Source: Planctomycetota bacterium
GTDB lineage: Bacteria > Planctomycetota > UBA8742 > UBA2392
NCBI GenBank assembly: GCA_020845475.1
Contig: JADLFN010000067.1
Coordinates: 1 to 44,047 of the forward strand
Direction of reading: 5' to 3'
Length of the DNA: 44,047 bases
The notes below the pieces were generated by a model. That model saw only the letters and a list, made by a program, of their open reading frames with translations. It was not told the origin of the DNA and made no database searches. The position numbers were made by a program, and so were the translations under genes. Shown here piece by piece: positions 1-12,200 of this stretch; position 1 is the stretch's first letter, and the number at the start of each line of letters is the position of its first letter.

Positions 1-962
1 CCGGAACCCAGGGTGCCACGGTCATCGCCAGCGATGCCGTCACCAGCGCCAAGATTCTCAACGGGACCATCAGTGGCGCCGACCTGAATGGCGGCATCAA
101 CATCAGCACGACAGGCACGATTACAGCGAGTAGCTTCAGTGGCGATGGTTCTGCCCTTACTGGCGTCACCGTTACGGCCGCCAACGTCACCGGCACTTAC
201 AACGACCTTCAAGTCAACGGTGACACCAGCAACTTCACCGTATTCGACAGCACGACTTGGGTCGGCGGTCTGACAACGAAGGGCAGATACACGGGTACGG
301 TGACCTCCATTACCGGTATCGCTGGTATGGCGACATCCATAGGATGCGATACTGAATCGCAGGTGTTGAATCCCACGGCTACAGTGTTGGCGATGGCCAC
401 TGTTGGTGTCGCGCAATCCACACAAGCGGGTGTAAATGTCGGACTAATCGGCGGAGCCGACAACTCAACCCTCCAGAACTTCGGCGTGGTCGGAATTGCT
501 GGCCCGGACACAGACTTCATCACCTACTCTGACGCTTTAGGCACGGCATCGGCAGCAATTTTGGGAATAAACACACTGAGTGGGGCTGGCGAGTATGGAC
601 TGTTGATTAGCGCGACAAACAACCGAATCGAAGGCAACCTGACTCTGACTGGTACCGTCAGTGGTAACGGCTCGGCGCTGAATCTTCTCAACCACGGTGA
701 AGTCCGGGCGACGATTGAGGTCATCAGCGCTAGCAGCGTTACTGTCACCGCGGGCAACACCTTCATTCGCGTCACCGATAATGGTGCGGCTGGAAGCTAC
801 ACCGGCACCACGTTGCCCACGACTTTTGTCGCAGGAGATGCGGGCAAGATGATCGTTGTCAGCAACGAAGACACCAACAGCACGGTGGACGTCAACACAT
901 CTTTCTCTATTCCAAGCGGAATGACGCGCACGTTTGTTTGGGACGGTACGAACTGGCGCTAA
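1..962 (+). CDS. Fibre-like repeat surface protein, 3' part (5' end off the window)
   Basis: The reading frame is open from the first bases (frame starting at base 3) to a TAA at 960-962, so this is the C-terminal 319 residues of a longer gene. The sequence is rich in Gly, Thr, Ser, Asn and Val with almost no charge. It contains two copies of a short motif of the type FSGDGSALTGV / VSGNGSALNLL. Such motifs are common in bacterial fibre-like and phage-tail-like beta-repeat proteins. The C-terminus ends in TFVWDGTNWR, a terminal beta-strand pattern also frequent in such fibres. A GTG at 300 could start a 220-residue ORF, but the same protein character continues unbroken upstream, so it is probably internal. 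The next gene starts 26 nt downstream with its own Shine-Dalgarno sequence, so the two are likely cotranscribed. A surface or appendage role is inferred; no enzyme domain is visible. Confidence 0.7.
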   Translation, partial: GTQGATVIASDAVTSAKILNGTISGADLNGGINISTTGTITASSFSGDGSALTGVTVTAANVTGTYNDLQVNGDTSNFTVFDSTTWVGGLTTKGRYTGTVTSITGIAGMATSIGCDTESQVLNPTATVLAMATVGVAQSTQAGVNVGLIGGADNSTLQNFGVVGIAGPDTDFITYSDALGTASAAILGINTLSGAGEYGLLISATNNRIEGNLTLTGTVSGNGSALNLLNHGEVRATIEVISASSVTVTAGNTFIRVTDNGAAGSYTGTTLPTTFVAGDAGKMIVVSNEDTNSTVDVNTSFSIPSGMTRTFVWDGTNWR

Positions 963-988
963 CGCAACCCAATCAAGGAGAACGTGCC

Positions 989-2209
989 ATGAAAGCACGC
1001 ACAAGAATCCGGTTGGGCCGAATCGCTCTAGCGCTAGCCGCGCTGGTGATTTCGGGCGTCGTTGTGAGCGGTTCGGGTTCGTCCACGAATTATGAACTCG
1101 ACCAGGAAACCAACCCCACCGTGGCGCAGGACGCGTGGTCGCCCAATCATCGTTTGATTGGTGCTATTCCCGGTTCGCCCAGTGGTGAGATTGGCATTTC
1201 CGCGCAGTATCGCATGCACTTTGATGATCTTACGCCCACTTCGTTCCTGCCCGATGACCTGATTCCGCCGGTTATCACTGTCGCGCCAACCGTTACTTAC
1301 ATCAGCTCCACAGTTGCGCTGATTGAATGGCAAACCGACGAACCCAGCGATGGCACTGTCGAGTTCGGCCTCACGCCGGCCTTTGGAACCACCGCCAGCC
1401 ACAGCGGCTTTGCCACGCTCCATCAGGTACACATCACCACGGGCCTGGCTCCCAGCACGTTTTATTTCTTCAAAGCGCGCAGCACTGACCCATACGCCAA
1501 CGGGCCGACCTGGAGTGCGCTGCTTGATTTCACCACCACCGGCACGCCGGACACGACCGGCCCCGTCGTGACGCCAACCGTTACATTCCTGGCTACAACC
1601 GTAGCCAAGGTTGATTTCGTTATCGACGAAATGTCGCAGACGGTGCTCAACCACGGCCCGACTATTGCCATGGGCACAACCGAAACCGACCCGACTTGGC
1701 TGATCGCCCGTAGCCGCACCTTTACGGGCGTGACGGCGGGCAGCACGTATTACTACTCGCTTGATGCCACAGACCCGTCGGGCAACACGACGGTGGGCGC
1801 AGTTACGGGCATCAACATGCCGGCTGATGTGGCCATCACCACGACCCTGCTGCCCAACGGCAAGGTCAAGAAGAACTACCTTGAAACGCTGATGGCGACG
1901 GGCGGTGTGGGCGCGCTCACGTTCTCGCTCGCCAGCGGGACGTTACCTCCGGGCTTGATATTGGCCGCAAACGGCGAGATTTCCGGGAAGGCCACCAAGG
2001 CCGGAACCTATCTCTTTGTTGTTCAAGTTGATGATTCCGGCACACCGGTAAGCACGACCACCGCAAACCTCCAGATCACGATCGCCAAGGATGGCGGCGG
2101 CGATGACGGCGGCTGCACCAGCGGCGAGCAGAACGGAATCTGGATGCTGCTGGCCGCAATTGCGGCCATGGCGCTTGCCCTGCGTCGTCGGTTTTCGCAG
2201 GCTTCCTAG
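989..2209 (+). CDS. Exported fibronectin-III / putative-Ig domain protein with C-terminal sorting-like tail
   Basis: This is a predicted exported protein of 406 residues. The ATG at 989 is preferred over the upstream in-frame codon at 938 because AAGGAG lies at 975-980 and a basic, hydrophobic signal segment (ARTRIRLGRIALALAALVIS) follows directly. Two fibronectin-type-III-like domains lie at roughly residues 90-185 and 190-280; the first resembles the Fn3 domain of purple acid phosphatases (VEFGLTP, GLAPSTFYFFKAR). A putative-Ig (He_PIG) domain follows at about 285-365, with the hallmark SGTLPPGLIL. The C-terminus has a Gly/Asp-rich linker containing GGC, one hydrophobic helix (IWMLLAAIAAMALAL) and an Arg cluster RRR. 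That arrangement is typical of CTERM-type sorting tails. Surface anchoring is inferred. The gene follows the fibre-like gene after 26 nt. Confidence 0.8.
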   Translation: MKARTRIRLGRIALALAALVISGVVVSGSGSSTNYELDQETNPTVAQDAWSPNHRLIGAIPGSPSGEIGISAQYRMHFDDLTPTSFLPDDLIPPVITVAPTVTYISSTVALIEWQTDEPSDGTVEFGLTPAFGTTASHSGFATLHQVHITTGLAPSTFYFFKARSTDPYANGPTWSALLDFTTTGTPDTTGPVVTPTVTFLATTVAKVDFVIDEMSQTVLNHGPTIAMGTTETDPTWLIARSRTFTGVTAGSTYYYSLDATDPSGNTTVGAVTGINMPADVAITTTLLPNGKVKKNYLETLMATGGVGALTFSLASGTLPPGLILAANGEISGKATKAGTYLFVVQVDDSGTPVSTTTANLQITIAKDGGGDDGGCTSGEQNGIWMLLAAIAAMALALRRRFSQAS

Positions 2210-2664
2210 CCGCCCGCGGTGTGGATTGCCGTATTGATTATCCTTTGTTGGTCCTGGCTCGGTTTTGGAGATTACGTGCCGCCGCACTATTCTTGGGCCG
2301 CGGTTTTGCTTTGCACGTCAGCAGCAAAGGACTGGCAAAGGGTCTACTCAGCTGTAGCGCTCCAGGTCCATACCGGGCGAGACGTGCCAAAGCAATGGCC
2401 GCTGCATTCATCGCCGGGAGACCACTTCCGAAGCCGAAACATGGCCTGTGCAGTGGCAAGCAATCCTGGAGACCGCTTCTTTCGGATTGTGTGCTGATTG
2501 CGGCAACCTTTGCGACGGAGGGGCGAGAGTCTGAGCCTCCTGCCAGGTTTGAACCGCATGCCCATGATGACGTCGAACTCGGGTCTGCCGTTCTGCAGAT
2601 GAAAGAGTACGCGCTCGCAGCCGCGTCGTCGTCTCGATTGAAGAAGCAACTACCCCAACCTGTC

Positions 2665-2703
2665 AATCATTTGTCCACGCAATGAACTCGGTCAGGACGA
2701 CAT
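2665..2703 (-). repeat. 39-nt shared scar sequence, copy A
   Basis: This segment aligns without gaps to 15262-15300, with 31 of 39 identical positions by eye. Shared cores include TCCACGC and TCGGTCAGG on the plus strand. It overlaps the 3' edge of the transposase fragment by 12 nt, including that fragment's stop codon. The copies look like the end of, or a junction left by, a mobile sequence; the element is not identified. Confidence 0.55.
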
Positions 2704-2919
2704 GGGGCTGGTCAGCGCGCCGCAGTCACGGGATTCAAGGAGGCAATGGCGCGAGAGAATTCGCCAGGGAGTGGCAGCAGAGGCGCAGCGTTCGCAGACA
2801 AATCCGTCAGGGTACTTGCGCGCGTACAGGTAGGCCTCGCACCTGGTTTTCGATGAGAAGCGCCGTTCAAACGAACGCACTGTGGAGGGGAAGTCGTCAA
2901 AGCTAAGCCAAGAACGCAT
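2692..2919 (-). pseudogene. Truncated IS1595-family transposase, N-terminal zinc-ribbon fragment
   Basis: The 75-residue frame begins with a pattern typical of IS1595-family transposases: FPSTVRSFERRF, then CEAYLYARKYPDGFVCERC, then LLESRDCG followed by TS. In intact relatives the last part reads roughly CRDCGxQTSxTAGT and continues for another 200 or more residues with a DDE/DDN domain. Here the frame ends a few codons after TS. The second zinc knuckle also has Ser where Cys is expected (LLES versus LLEC). No catalytic domain is found nearby in any frame. It is therefore a dead remnant. Recognition rests on motif memory, not a search. Confidence 0.65.
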
Positions 2920-3220
2920 GGCAGGCTCCAGTCAGGCGCCCAGATTCTACCTAGCCCTGTAACACAACCTGACGGAGCTGATAGCGCGCCCCCATGTTCT
3001 GCCCCCAAAGATTCGATGCCGCGCATTTTTCCAAGAAATGCACTGCGTTACTGAAACGCAGAGTTTGTAAACTGGCGTGCGTGGCTCTTTTTCACTGTTT
3101 CAGCTTGCCCCGATTGGAGCATAGGCATTTGCGTGAGGCGTCGAGTGTGCGGCCGAAAGTTCTGGCTGCAGCACGGCTGGTGCGGTGCAGTACCAGAAGC
3201 AGCAGACCAAGGAGAACGAA

Positions 3221-6200
3221 ATGCGCTTGACGGGGATGGCGGGTCTGACCTTGGCTCTCATTGCGCTCTGTCTTGTTGGTTGCGGCGGCGGAGATAATGG
3301 CGGAGGCGGTGGAGGTGGCGGTGGCGGTGGAGGTACGATTCTGTTGCCACCGTCAGTCTATCCGCCGCCCACGGGCTCCACGGGCGGCTTCCAGGTTCTG
3401 ATAGACGCAACCGAAGGTCAGTATTACTCCTTTCTGGCGACAGGTACCGGTGGAGCCGTTCCCTATTCGTGGACGGCTCCCGGGTTGCCCGCAGGTCTGG
3501 CATTGGCGCAGGGAACGCCCACGGCTGTCGTTTCAGGAACGCCGACGGTGCCGGGCACCACACAATTCACGATCAGCTATTCTGACATTTCCGGCGCGAG
3601 CGGAAGCCTGAGCCTGCAACTGACCGTGCAGCCGGCGCCGCCGGCCTTTTTCTTTAACACGCTCTTCCTGCCGGACGCCGTCCAGGGTCAACCGTATTCG
3701 GAACCGATCAGTGTCAGCGGCGGAAGCGCGCCTTACAGTTGGGGTACGCTGTTTGGTTCGTTGCCGCCAAATCTGAGTTTGGGCGCCTCCGGAAGCCCCA
3801 ACAACACCATCTCGGGCATGGCGGGAACACCGGGCACCTACAACTTCATGGTGCGCTGCACGGACGTGAACGGCGATTACTGTGTGCGCGGCTACTCGTT
3901 TGTGATTCGCCCCAGGGACATCACGCTCTCACCCTCGACGCTGCCCGCGGGCAGCGAGGGCGGAGCCTACAGTTTCTCGTACTCCGCACTGGGTGGAACG
4001 GGAACGGGCTACACATACGCCATCAGTTCCGGCTCCCTTCCAGCGGGCATCACACTTTCGGCGGCGGGACTGTTCAGCGGCAGCCCATCGGTGGCAGGCA
4101 CTTTCAACTTCGACGTGACAGTCACGGATTCGGGCATCGGTTCCAACACTTATTCTCAAAGCATCACTGTTTATCCCGCCGCAACGGCCCTCCAGATCCT
4201 GACGGCCGCGATCCTGCCCAACGCCGACCAGAACCGCCCCTATTCGGTGAATTTCTCTGCCGTGGGCGGCACAGGGCAGGGCTATGCGTGGACGGTGTAC
4301 CAGGGCACGTTGCCGCACGGCACCGCACTGGCTGCCGCCGGGTCGCCCATGACGACGCTCAGCGGCGTGCCGCAGTATTCCACCGTATATACCTTTACGC
4401 TGCGCGTGACCGATTCTGCTCTAAACACCACGATCAAGGGTTTTCAGGTTTACGTTGCTCCGGGCGGTCAGCCTGTCGCGATCATCAATTCCAGCCCACT
4501 GCCCAGCACGCGCATTCAGGTCGCCTATACATTCAACCTCCAGGCTTCCTTAGGCACGCCGGGCTACATATGGCATCTTGACAGCGGCGCGCTTCCTCCC
4601 GGCCTCAGCTTCGGAAGTCCCGTGGGTTCGACTTGGAACATCTCGGGCTCGCCATCGAGCCTGGGAACGTTTCAGTTTACGGTCAGCGTGACGGACCTGC
4701 TCAACCAGCGCGCCGTGAGAACGTTCGACCTCACCATCACGCCGCCGCCGCTTCTGACCATCACCTCAAGTGGATCGCTTCCCAACGGTCAGACCGGCAC
4801 GGCCTACGTCCAGGACATCTTCGCCTATGGCGGTACGCAAAGCGGGTTCCAATGGACACTCACGGCCGGTGCACTTCCGCCCGGTCTCAACTTCAGCGCA
4901 ACCGGAACTCCTTACACCACACTCAGCGGGACGCCCTCAGCGGTCGGCAACTACGTGTTCGAGCTGACCGTCACCGACGCGGCTACGAACACGGCGTTCC
5001 TGCAATTCTCGCTGACTATCAACCCGCCCCCGGGCGTTCTGGCCATCATGACGCAGGGGCTTCCTGACGGCGCAATCGGTGCGACTTACTCACAGCAGAT
5101 CTCCGCTACGGGCGGCTTTGGCTCTTATACATGGAGCATCATCGCCGGCGCGCTGCCGGCGGGGCTTTCCATCTCTTCGGGCACGCCCACCGGCACGATT
5201 TCGGGCACGCCCGGCGCGGCCGGCACATTCAATTTCACGATTCAGGTGACGGACTCGCTGGCGGCGACCGCGCAGCGGGCCTTTACCATGGAGGTCTCAA
5301 CATATGCCTTGCGCATTCAACTGAAGCTGCCCGCGCAAGGCGTTGTCGGCCAGACATATTCGGACAGCTTCACGGCTGAGGGCGGAGTTGCGCCATACAG
5401 TTGGACGATGGTGACGGGTGCGCTGCCGGCGGGATTGAGCCTTACATCGGGAACTCCCGACGCGACGATCAGCGGTACACCCACGACAGCGGGCGTGTAT
5501 TACTCGCGCCTGCGCGTGCGCGACAGCCTGGGCTGGTTTGATTACCTGCAGTTGCGGTTCATTGTCCGGCCCGCCGCGGCCGGGGCGCTGACCATCATCA
5601 ACACCACACTGCCGGAAATCGACACCGGCTCGGAAATCCACGAACCGCTGATTGCGGCAGGCGGCACTCCGCCATACGCGTGGTCCGTCGTTGGCGCGCT
5701 TCCCGGTACGTTGCAATTGCTGCCCTGCGGCGACTATGCGGCACTGCGTGGCGGGACAACGGGCGGGTCGTCTCCGATGACAATCCAGGTTACTGACAGC
5801 GCGAGCAACGTATTCCAGCGCGTGTTGAACCTTAACGTGTTCGGCAGCTTTTACAGCAACGACGACGCCTTTGGGCCTTCCACCGTGGGCACGCCCGCGA
5901 GTTTCCCAATCACGACCTACGGGGGCACGGGCGCATTCACATGGAGCATCATCGAGGGCGCGCTTCCCGCGGGCATGACGCTCACGCCGGGAACGCCCGA
6001 TGCGACAGTCTCGGGCACGCCAACACAGGCCGGCGCGTACTTCTTCCGGGTCCGTGTCGTGGATGCAGCGGGCTGGAATCTTGAGCAAACGATCGTGGGT
6101 GAGGTCTTTGCGGCCGGCGTGACACTCAGCCTCGACGTGGCCTACACCTCGCGTATGGCCAATGGCGCCACGGGCAGCGGCTACTACGACGGAGTGTTTC

Positions 6201-9200
6201 CCACGGGAGGAACAGGGCCGTACACCTGGCGTGTCAAACGTGGTTTTCTGCCCAAAGGCCTTTCGTTCGCGGCCTCGCAGACAGTGGGATACACGGTGGT
6301 GCAGGGCACGGCGCAGTTCGGCGGATACTTCGTGGTCGTCATCGAAGTGACCGACACTTCGTCCTCTGTGTCCGTAGAACGTGCATTGCACCTTGGCATC
6401 ACGCCCGGCGGCCCGGCCTTTTCAACGCTGTCTCTGCCCAACGCCACCTGGGGGTCGCCCTACAATCAGTCCATTACCTGCAACCAGAATTACAGCAGCG
6501 GCATCACCTGGCTGATGCGCAGCGGCTCACTGCCTCCGGGAATGTCTCTGAACATGAGCGGTGATCCCAGCACCACGCTTTCCGGCACGTGCTCCGTTGC
6601 GGGCAGCTACACGTTCGAACTCAGCGCGCTTGGCCCCGCAGGCACCGCGCCCTATCGCCAGTTCACCGTCAATGTGACCGGCGGCCCCAAACTGCAATTC
6701 CTGGTGCAACCGAGCAACACGGTCGCGGGCCAGGTGATCTCGCCGCCAGTTCAAGTGGAAGTAACCGATGGCTCGGGAACGCGCATACCCACCGCCACCA
6801 ATGCCGTGACGATCGCCCTTGACCAGAACCCCAGCGGCTCGATTCTTGGCGGCACGCTTACAGTCAATGCCGTGGCCGGCGTTGCCACGTTCAACAATTT
6901 GACGCTCTCCGTCCCCATGCCCGGCTCTCAACACACACTGCGCGCTACGGCCACGGGCCTGACGGATGCGACCAGTTGGCCCTTCCAGAGCTTGAACCCC
7001 GCAGCCTCCGGCGTGCGGCTTGCCTTTGTGGCGCATCCCTCGAATACGGTAGCCGGGCAGAACATTGCCCCCGCGATCACAGTTGAGGTGCAGGACGCCT
7101 ACGGACTGCGCGACACGACCTCAACGGCTTCAGTCACGGTGGCCATTGACTTCAACGCGGGGGGCGCTGTCCTGACCGGCACGCTGACGCAGGCTGCCGT
7201 GGCGGGCCTTGCCACGTTTTCGACTGTTTCGCTCAACCGCTCCGGCACCGGTTACACGCTCAAGGCCAGCGCTGCGGGCCTTCAGGGCGCCTTGAGCGCG
7301 GGTTTCAACGTCACGCCGGATGTGGCCACCAAACTGGTTCTTGTTGAAACGCTGTACACATTTGAAAGCGGAATTCCCTACTCGCTGCCGGTGCGTGTGC
7401 AGGTCTGCGACCAGTTCGACAACCTGGTCCCGACAGCAAGCCACTTGATCACTCTTTCCGACAATCCCGCCGGGCCGGCATTCACACTGTCCGGCACGAC
7501 CGTACTGAGCGCGGTGAACGGCATCGCCACTTTCAACGGCTTGACCTGCACCGCAGCGGCGGGAGGCGTCGGCTGCACCATCCTTGCCAACGCCACCGGG
7601 CTTGCCCAAGGCTCGTCTTCGCCGTTCCGCATCGTGACCAGCCGCAGCACCAGCGGGCCTATCCGCGCCAAATTCGTTTCGGAGCCCATCGATTGCGACG
7701 CCGGCCAGGGCTTCAGCGTGGTCGTGGAACTTGTCCAGCAGGGCGACATTCGCGCCTGGGGCGCCACCAACAACATCACCCTTTCCATCTGGACATCGCC
7801 TTCAGGTCCAGGCCCCTCCGCCTCCCTCTCCGGGTCTCTCACTACGGCCTGCGTTGATGGCCGCGCCACGTTCAGCGGCCTTTCAATCAATCGCGCAGGC
7901 GGGTTCTTCCAATTGCGTGGCGTCGGCGCCGGATTGCCGGGCGGCTGGCCGAACCCCGAGGCCATCAGCCGTTCATTCTCGGTGCGGCCCGGCGCGGCTT
8001 CGCAGGTGATCTTCGCGACGCAGCCTGCCGATGTGGGCGTTTCCACCGCATTCAATCCTGATGTTGAAGCGCAACTAGCGGACTCATTCGGAAACTACGT
8101 TACTTCCGGTGCGCCCTCGGTTGCGGTAGCGATTGACGCGAACCCCGGAGCCGCGTCGTTACTGGGCAATTCGACAGTGAATGCAAACGGTGGTCGGGCG
8201 CGGTTCATCGGACTTGGCCTGACGAAGCCAGGTCGAAACTACCGCCTGTCCGTTGCCTCAACGGGACTTGGCGGTGCGCTGAGTAATCAGTTTCACGTGA
8301 TTGGGCCAGCCGCCGTCTTGAGCCTTCTTGGTTCCATCAATCCAAACAACGCGCTGCCCAACACGGCGTTGAGCATGACGTTTGAAATCCAGGATGTGGC
8401 TGGCACGCGCGTGACGGCAGGAACCCATTTGGTCACTGTGGCATTGGAGTCCAACCCCGGTGCCACCACGCTATCGGGAACTCTGTCCGCCTCTTCTTCC
8501 GGCGGAACGGTCTCCTTTGGCAATGTAAGGGTGCAGGGGCCAGGCGTGGGATTCAAGCTGGTTGCGACGGCCACCGGACTGGCGCCGGGCGTTACGGGAA
8601 CATTCAACGTCATTGGCCCACTGGCCACCATGCAACTCAATGGCGTGAACACCGATGTCGCGGCCGGTGTCGCATCGAGCTTCCCCATTCAACTGGTGGA
8701 TGCTCTGGGCAACGTCATGACCAACGCCACGAACACCGTCAACGTTTCGCTGGGAGCCAACCCGGGCGGCAGCACGCTTTCGGGCACCACCAGCGTTACG
8801 GCCGCGAGCGGCGTGGCCTCGTTTGGCAACCTTTCAATCAACAACCCCGCTTCGGGCTACACGCTGGTGTTCACTTGTACCGGACTGCCAAGCCTCACGG
8901 TGGGCCCCTTTGACGTGCTATCCGCGACAACGCCCTATAGCCTCGCTTTCGGAACTCAGCCGCAGAACACCTATGTGGGCGGGACGTTCGGCTGCACTGT
9001 GCGCATTCGCAGCGTCAGCGGCTCGACGCTGACGGGTTCGACATTGCCCATCACACTGGCGCTGTTCAACGAGCCGCAGGGCGCCGTACTGGGAGGCAAC
9101 GTGACCGTCAATGCCGTGAACGGCGTTGCCACGTTCTCCGGCCTCACTTGCAGCAAGAAGGGAACGACGCTGAGGCTTTACGCCGCATGCGCCAACCTCA

Positions 9201-12200
9201 GAACGGCACAAAGCAACACGTTCAACGTTGAGGGCGCGCCCGTGGCTCTGTCGGTGACAAGTCAGCCGAGGAACTCGCTGGCCTACAATAACGTCGGCAC
9301 CGTGGCGTTTGCGATAGTAGATGCCGATGGCAGCCCTGTGACGCGTTTCAACACCAGCGTTTCGCTTGCGCTCTCCGGCGGATCAGCGGGCGCGGTGCTT
9401 GCTTCCACGCCCGGCACTCCGGTTTCCACCACCAACGGCACGGTTCTCTTTACGAACGTCAACGTAAGTCTGGTGGGTGTAGGTTACGTGATTACGGCCA
9501 GTGCATCGGGTCTCACGCCCGCAAGCACAGAACCTTTTGACATCGTAGCGGCCGCTGGCACGCCGGCGCGGCTTACCATTTCCATGCAGGGCGGTTCGGG
9601 CAAGGCCGGCGTCGCTCTCGATCCCGCGCCGCAGATCGCCATCCGTGATGCACTGAACACGTTCCTGGCCACGGCTACCACCGCCGTCACGGCCAGCGTT
9701 TACTCCGGGCCTACCGGTGCTGCGCTGAGCGGTTCCGTTACGGTCAATGCGGTCAACGGCATTGCGACGTTTAGCAATCTACTGCCCAACATGGTCGGTG
9801 CGTTTGTGATTCGCTACAGCGCGACGGGGTGCACTCCGGTCAATTCGATAACGGTGAACGTGATGCCGGGGTTTGGCGCAGCCTCGCAACTTGTGTTCGG
9901 ATCTGTGCAGAGTGCCTATGCCGCTAATCAGGTCATGTGGCCGTCCGTGGGCGTGAGCGTGCAGGATGCCGCAGGCAATGTGGTCACGACCTACACGACG
10001 CCCGTCACCATCGCCCTGCTCAACAACCCCGGCAGCGCGACATTGACCGGCACGCTGACTGCTGTTCCGGTCAACGGCGTGGCCACGTTCAATACGCTTT
10101 CGCTCAACGTGCTTGCCAATGGCTATACCTTTGGCGCAAGTTCAGGCACCCTGACCCAGGGTGTGAGCGCCGCCTTTGACGTAATCACGCCCGGAGTGGC
10201 GGCCAAACTTTCGTTCTACACGCAACCTCCCTCGGCCGCCGCGCCCGGCGTGGTTTTCTCCTCGCCTGTCCGCGTGGAAGTTGTCGATGCGCGCGGCGTT
10301 CTGGTGCCCAGCGCCACACACGCAGTCACAATCTCTTTTTCGGCAAATCCCGGCAGCGCGACCTTGGGCGGCACCTTGACCGTCAATGCCGTGGCCGGAG
10401 TCGCGACCTTTAGCGGCCTGAGCATCAGCGCAGCGGCAAACGGATACAAGCTGCTTGCTTCATCAGGAAGTTTCACCACGGCAATGTCGCAGGAGATAGA
10501 CGTGGGCGTAACCGGTGTTGCCGCCGGGCTTCGCTTCTCAATGCAACCCGCGGGCGCGCACAGCGGCATGCCCCTGGATCCGGTCACCAAAGTGCAAGTG
10601 ATTGACGTGTTTGGCAACGTCGTGGCGAGTTCTTCAAACAGCATCACGCTGGCGCTGCCCTCGACGATGACCGGTGCAACACTCAGCGGCACCCTGACAG
10701 TGGCGGCTGTCAACGGAGAGGCGACGTTCTCCAATACAATTCTGACCGGAACCAGCGCGAGTTACCGCTTCGAAGCCTCATCTGGAGCATTGAAGGGCGC
10801 CACGAGCAACCTGTTCTTGCTTTCGGCTGCGCCCGTGGAGATCGCATATGCGCAGCAACCGACAAATGTCGTGGCGGGCGCATTTGTATGGGCGCCGGTC
10901 AAGGTGGAATTCCGTGACGGCGCCGGACTGCGCCTGACCTCGGTCAATCGTCTCGTGACCATCGCGCTGGGCGCCAACCCTGGAGGATCAACGCTTTCGG
11001 GTACATTGAGCGTGCAGGCGGTAAACGGCGTGGCCGTGTTCAACAATCTGTGGCTCAACAAAGCGGCCACGGGTTACACGCTGATTGCTTCGGCGCAGGG
11101 ATTTGCTTTGGTTACGAGCGTCGGTTTCAGCGTCGTGGCCGGCGCGCCTGTGGGCATGTCGTTCACGGTACAGCCCCCCAACGCACTTGCGGGGGTGGCC
11201 CTCAGTCCCGCGCCTACGGTTGCCGTGACTGATGCATACGGCAACCCCGCCACCAGCGCGACCGGGCTTGTGCAATTGACGCTCGCGGCCAACCCCGGCG
11301 ACAGCATCGTGCAGGGGACAACTCAAGTCGCGCTTTCCCAGGGGCAGGCCGTGTTTGCTGACCTCGCTTTGCTGACGCCCGCAACAGGATACAGCCTGAG
11401 CGCAACACTGTCAGGTTACGCGACAGCGACCAGCGCGAGTTTCGACATTTCGGCCGGCGCACCCAGATGCCTGCTGTTCCGGGTGCAGCCCTCATGGACT
11501 GCCGGCGGCAGCAGCATCAGCCCCGCCATTCAGGTAGAACTTCGCGATATGCACGGTGCGTTGTGCGCATCGGCCACCAACTCGATCACGATCGCTCTTG
11601 GGGCCAACCCCGGCGGATCCACGCTCTCCGGAACGTTGACGCAGGCGGCAGTGGGCGGGGTGGCAACTTTTGCCAATCTCTCGCTCAACAACAACGGAGC
11701 GGGCTACACGCTCACGGCTTCGTCCGCGGGCACCGCGGCTGCCACCAGCCGGCCCTTCGACATCGCGCCCAATCCCGCGCCAGTCTTGCACGAACTCTGG
11801 CCGCCGATGGTTCGCGGTGGCATCGGCGCCGCGATCTATGGAACGGGTTTCAGCACGACGCTCGCAAACAACAACGTGAGCTTCGGCGGCGCCGGCGCCA
11901 CCGTCGTCAGCGCCAGCGCTCAGAAGCTCGTGGTCACCGTACCGTTGAGCGTGGCTTCTGGAAACCTGACCGTGACTGTTGCCGGGCGCACCAGCGCGGT
12001 CCTTGCCTACCAGGTCGGCCCCGTTCGCTGCAATTTTGCCAACTCCGGCGCTCAGGACGCGGCATTGCATAACAGTTGGTCGTCGGCTTCGCCTGACGGC
12101 CGATACGTTATCTTCGCTTCAACCGACACCGCGCTCGTGGCCGGGGACACGAATTTCCGGCGCGACGTGTTCCTGCGCGACACGGTGGCTGGCACCACCA

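Larger units (their letters stand above)
2210..3220. other. Gene-poor interval of about 1 kb with a mobile-element scar
   Basis: No convincing intact gene is present. Short open frames occur on both strands, but their compositions are unlike the flanking proteins and none has a recognisable domain or a good ribosome-binding site. The only recognisable content is a truncated IS1595-type transposase fragment on the minus strand at 2692-2919 and a 39-nt sequence at 2665-2703 that recurs at 15262-15300. The right end provides the leader and ribosome-binding site (AAGGAG at 3209-3214) of the giant lipoprotein gene. No clear sigma-70 promoter was found. Confidence 0.6.

Noticed and set aside
2221..2685. 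Possible small genes in the 2.2-3.2 kb gap
   Set aside because: Overlapping ORFs in several frames on both strands, none with a ribosome-binding site, domain or composition like the neighbours.
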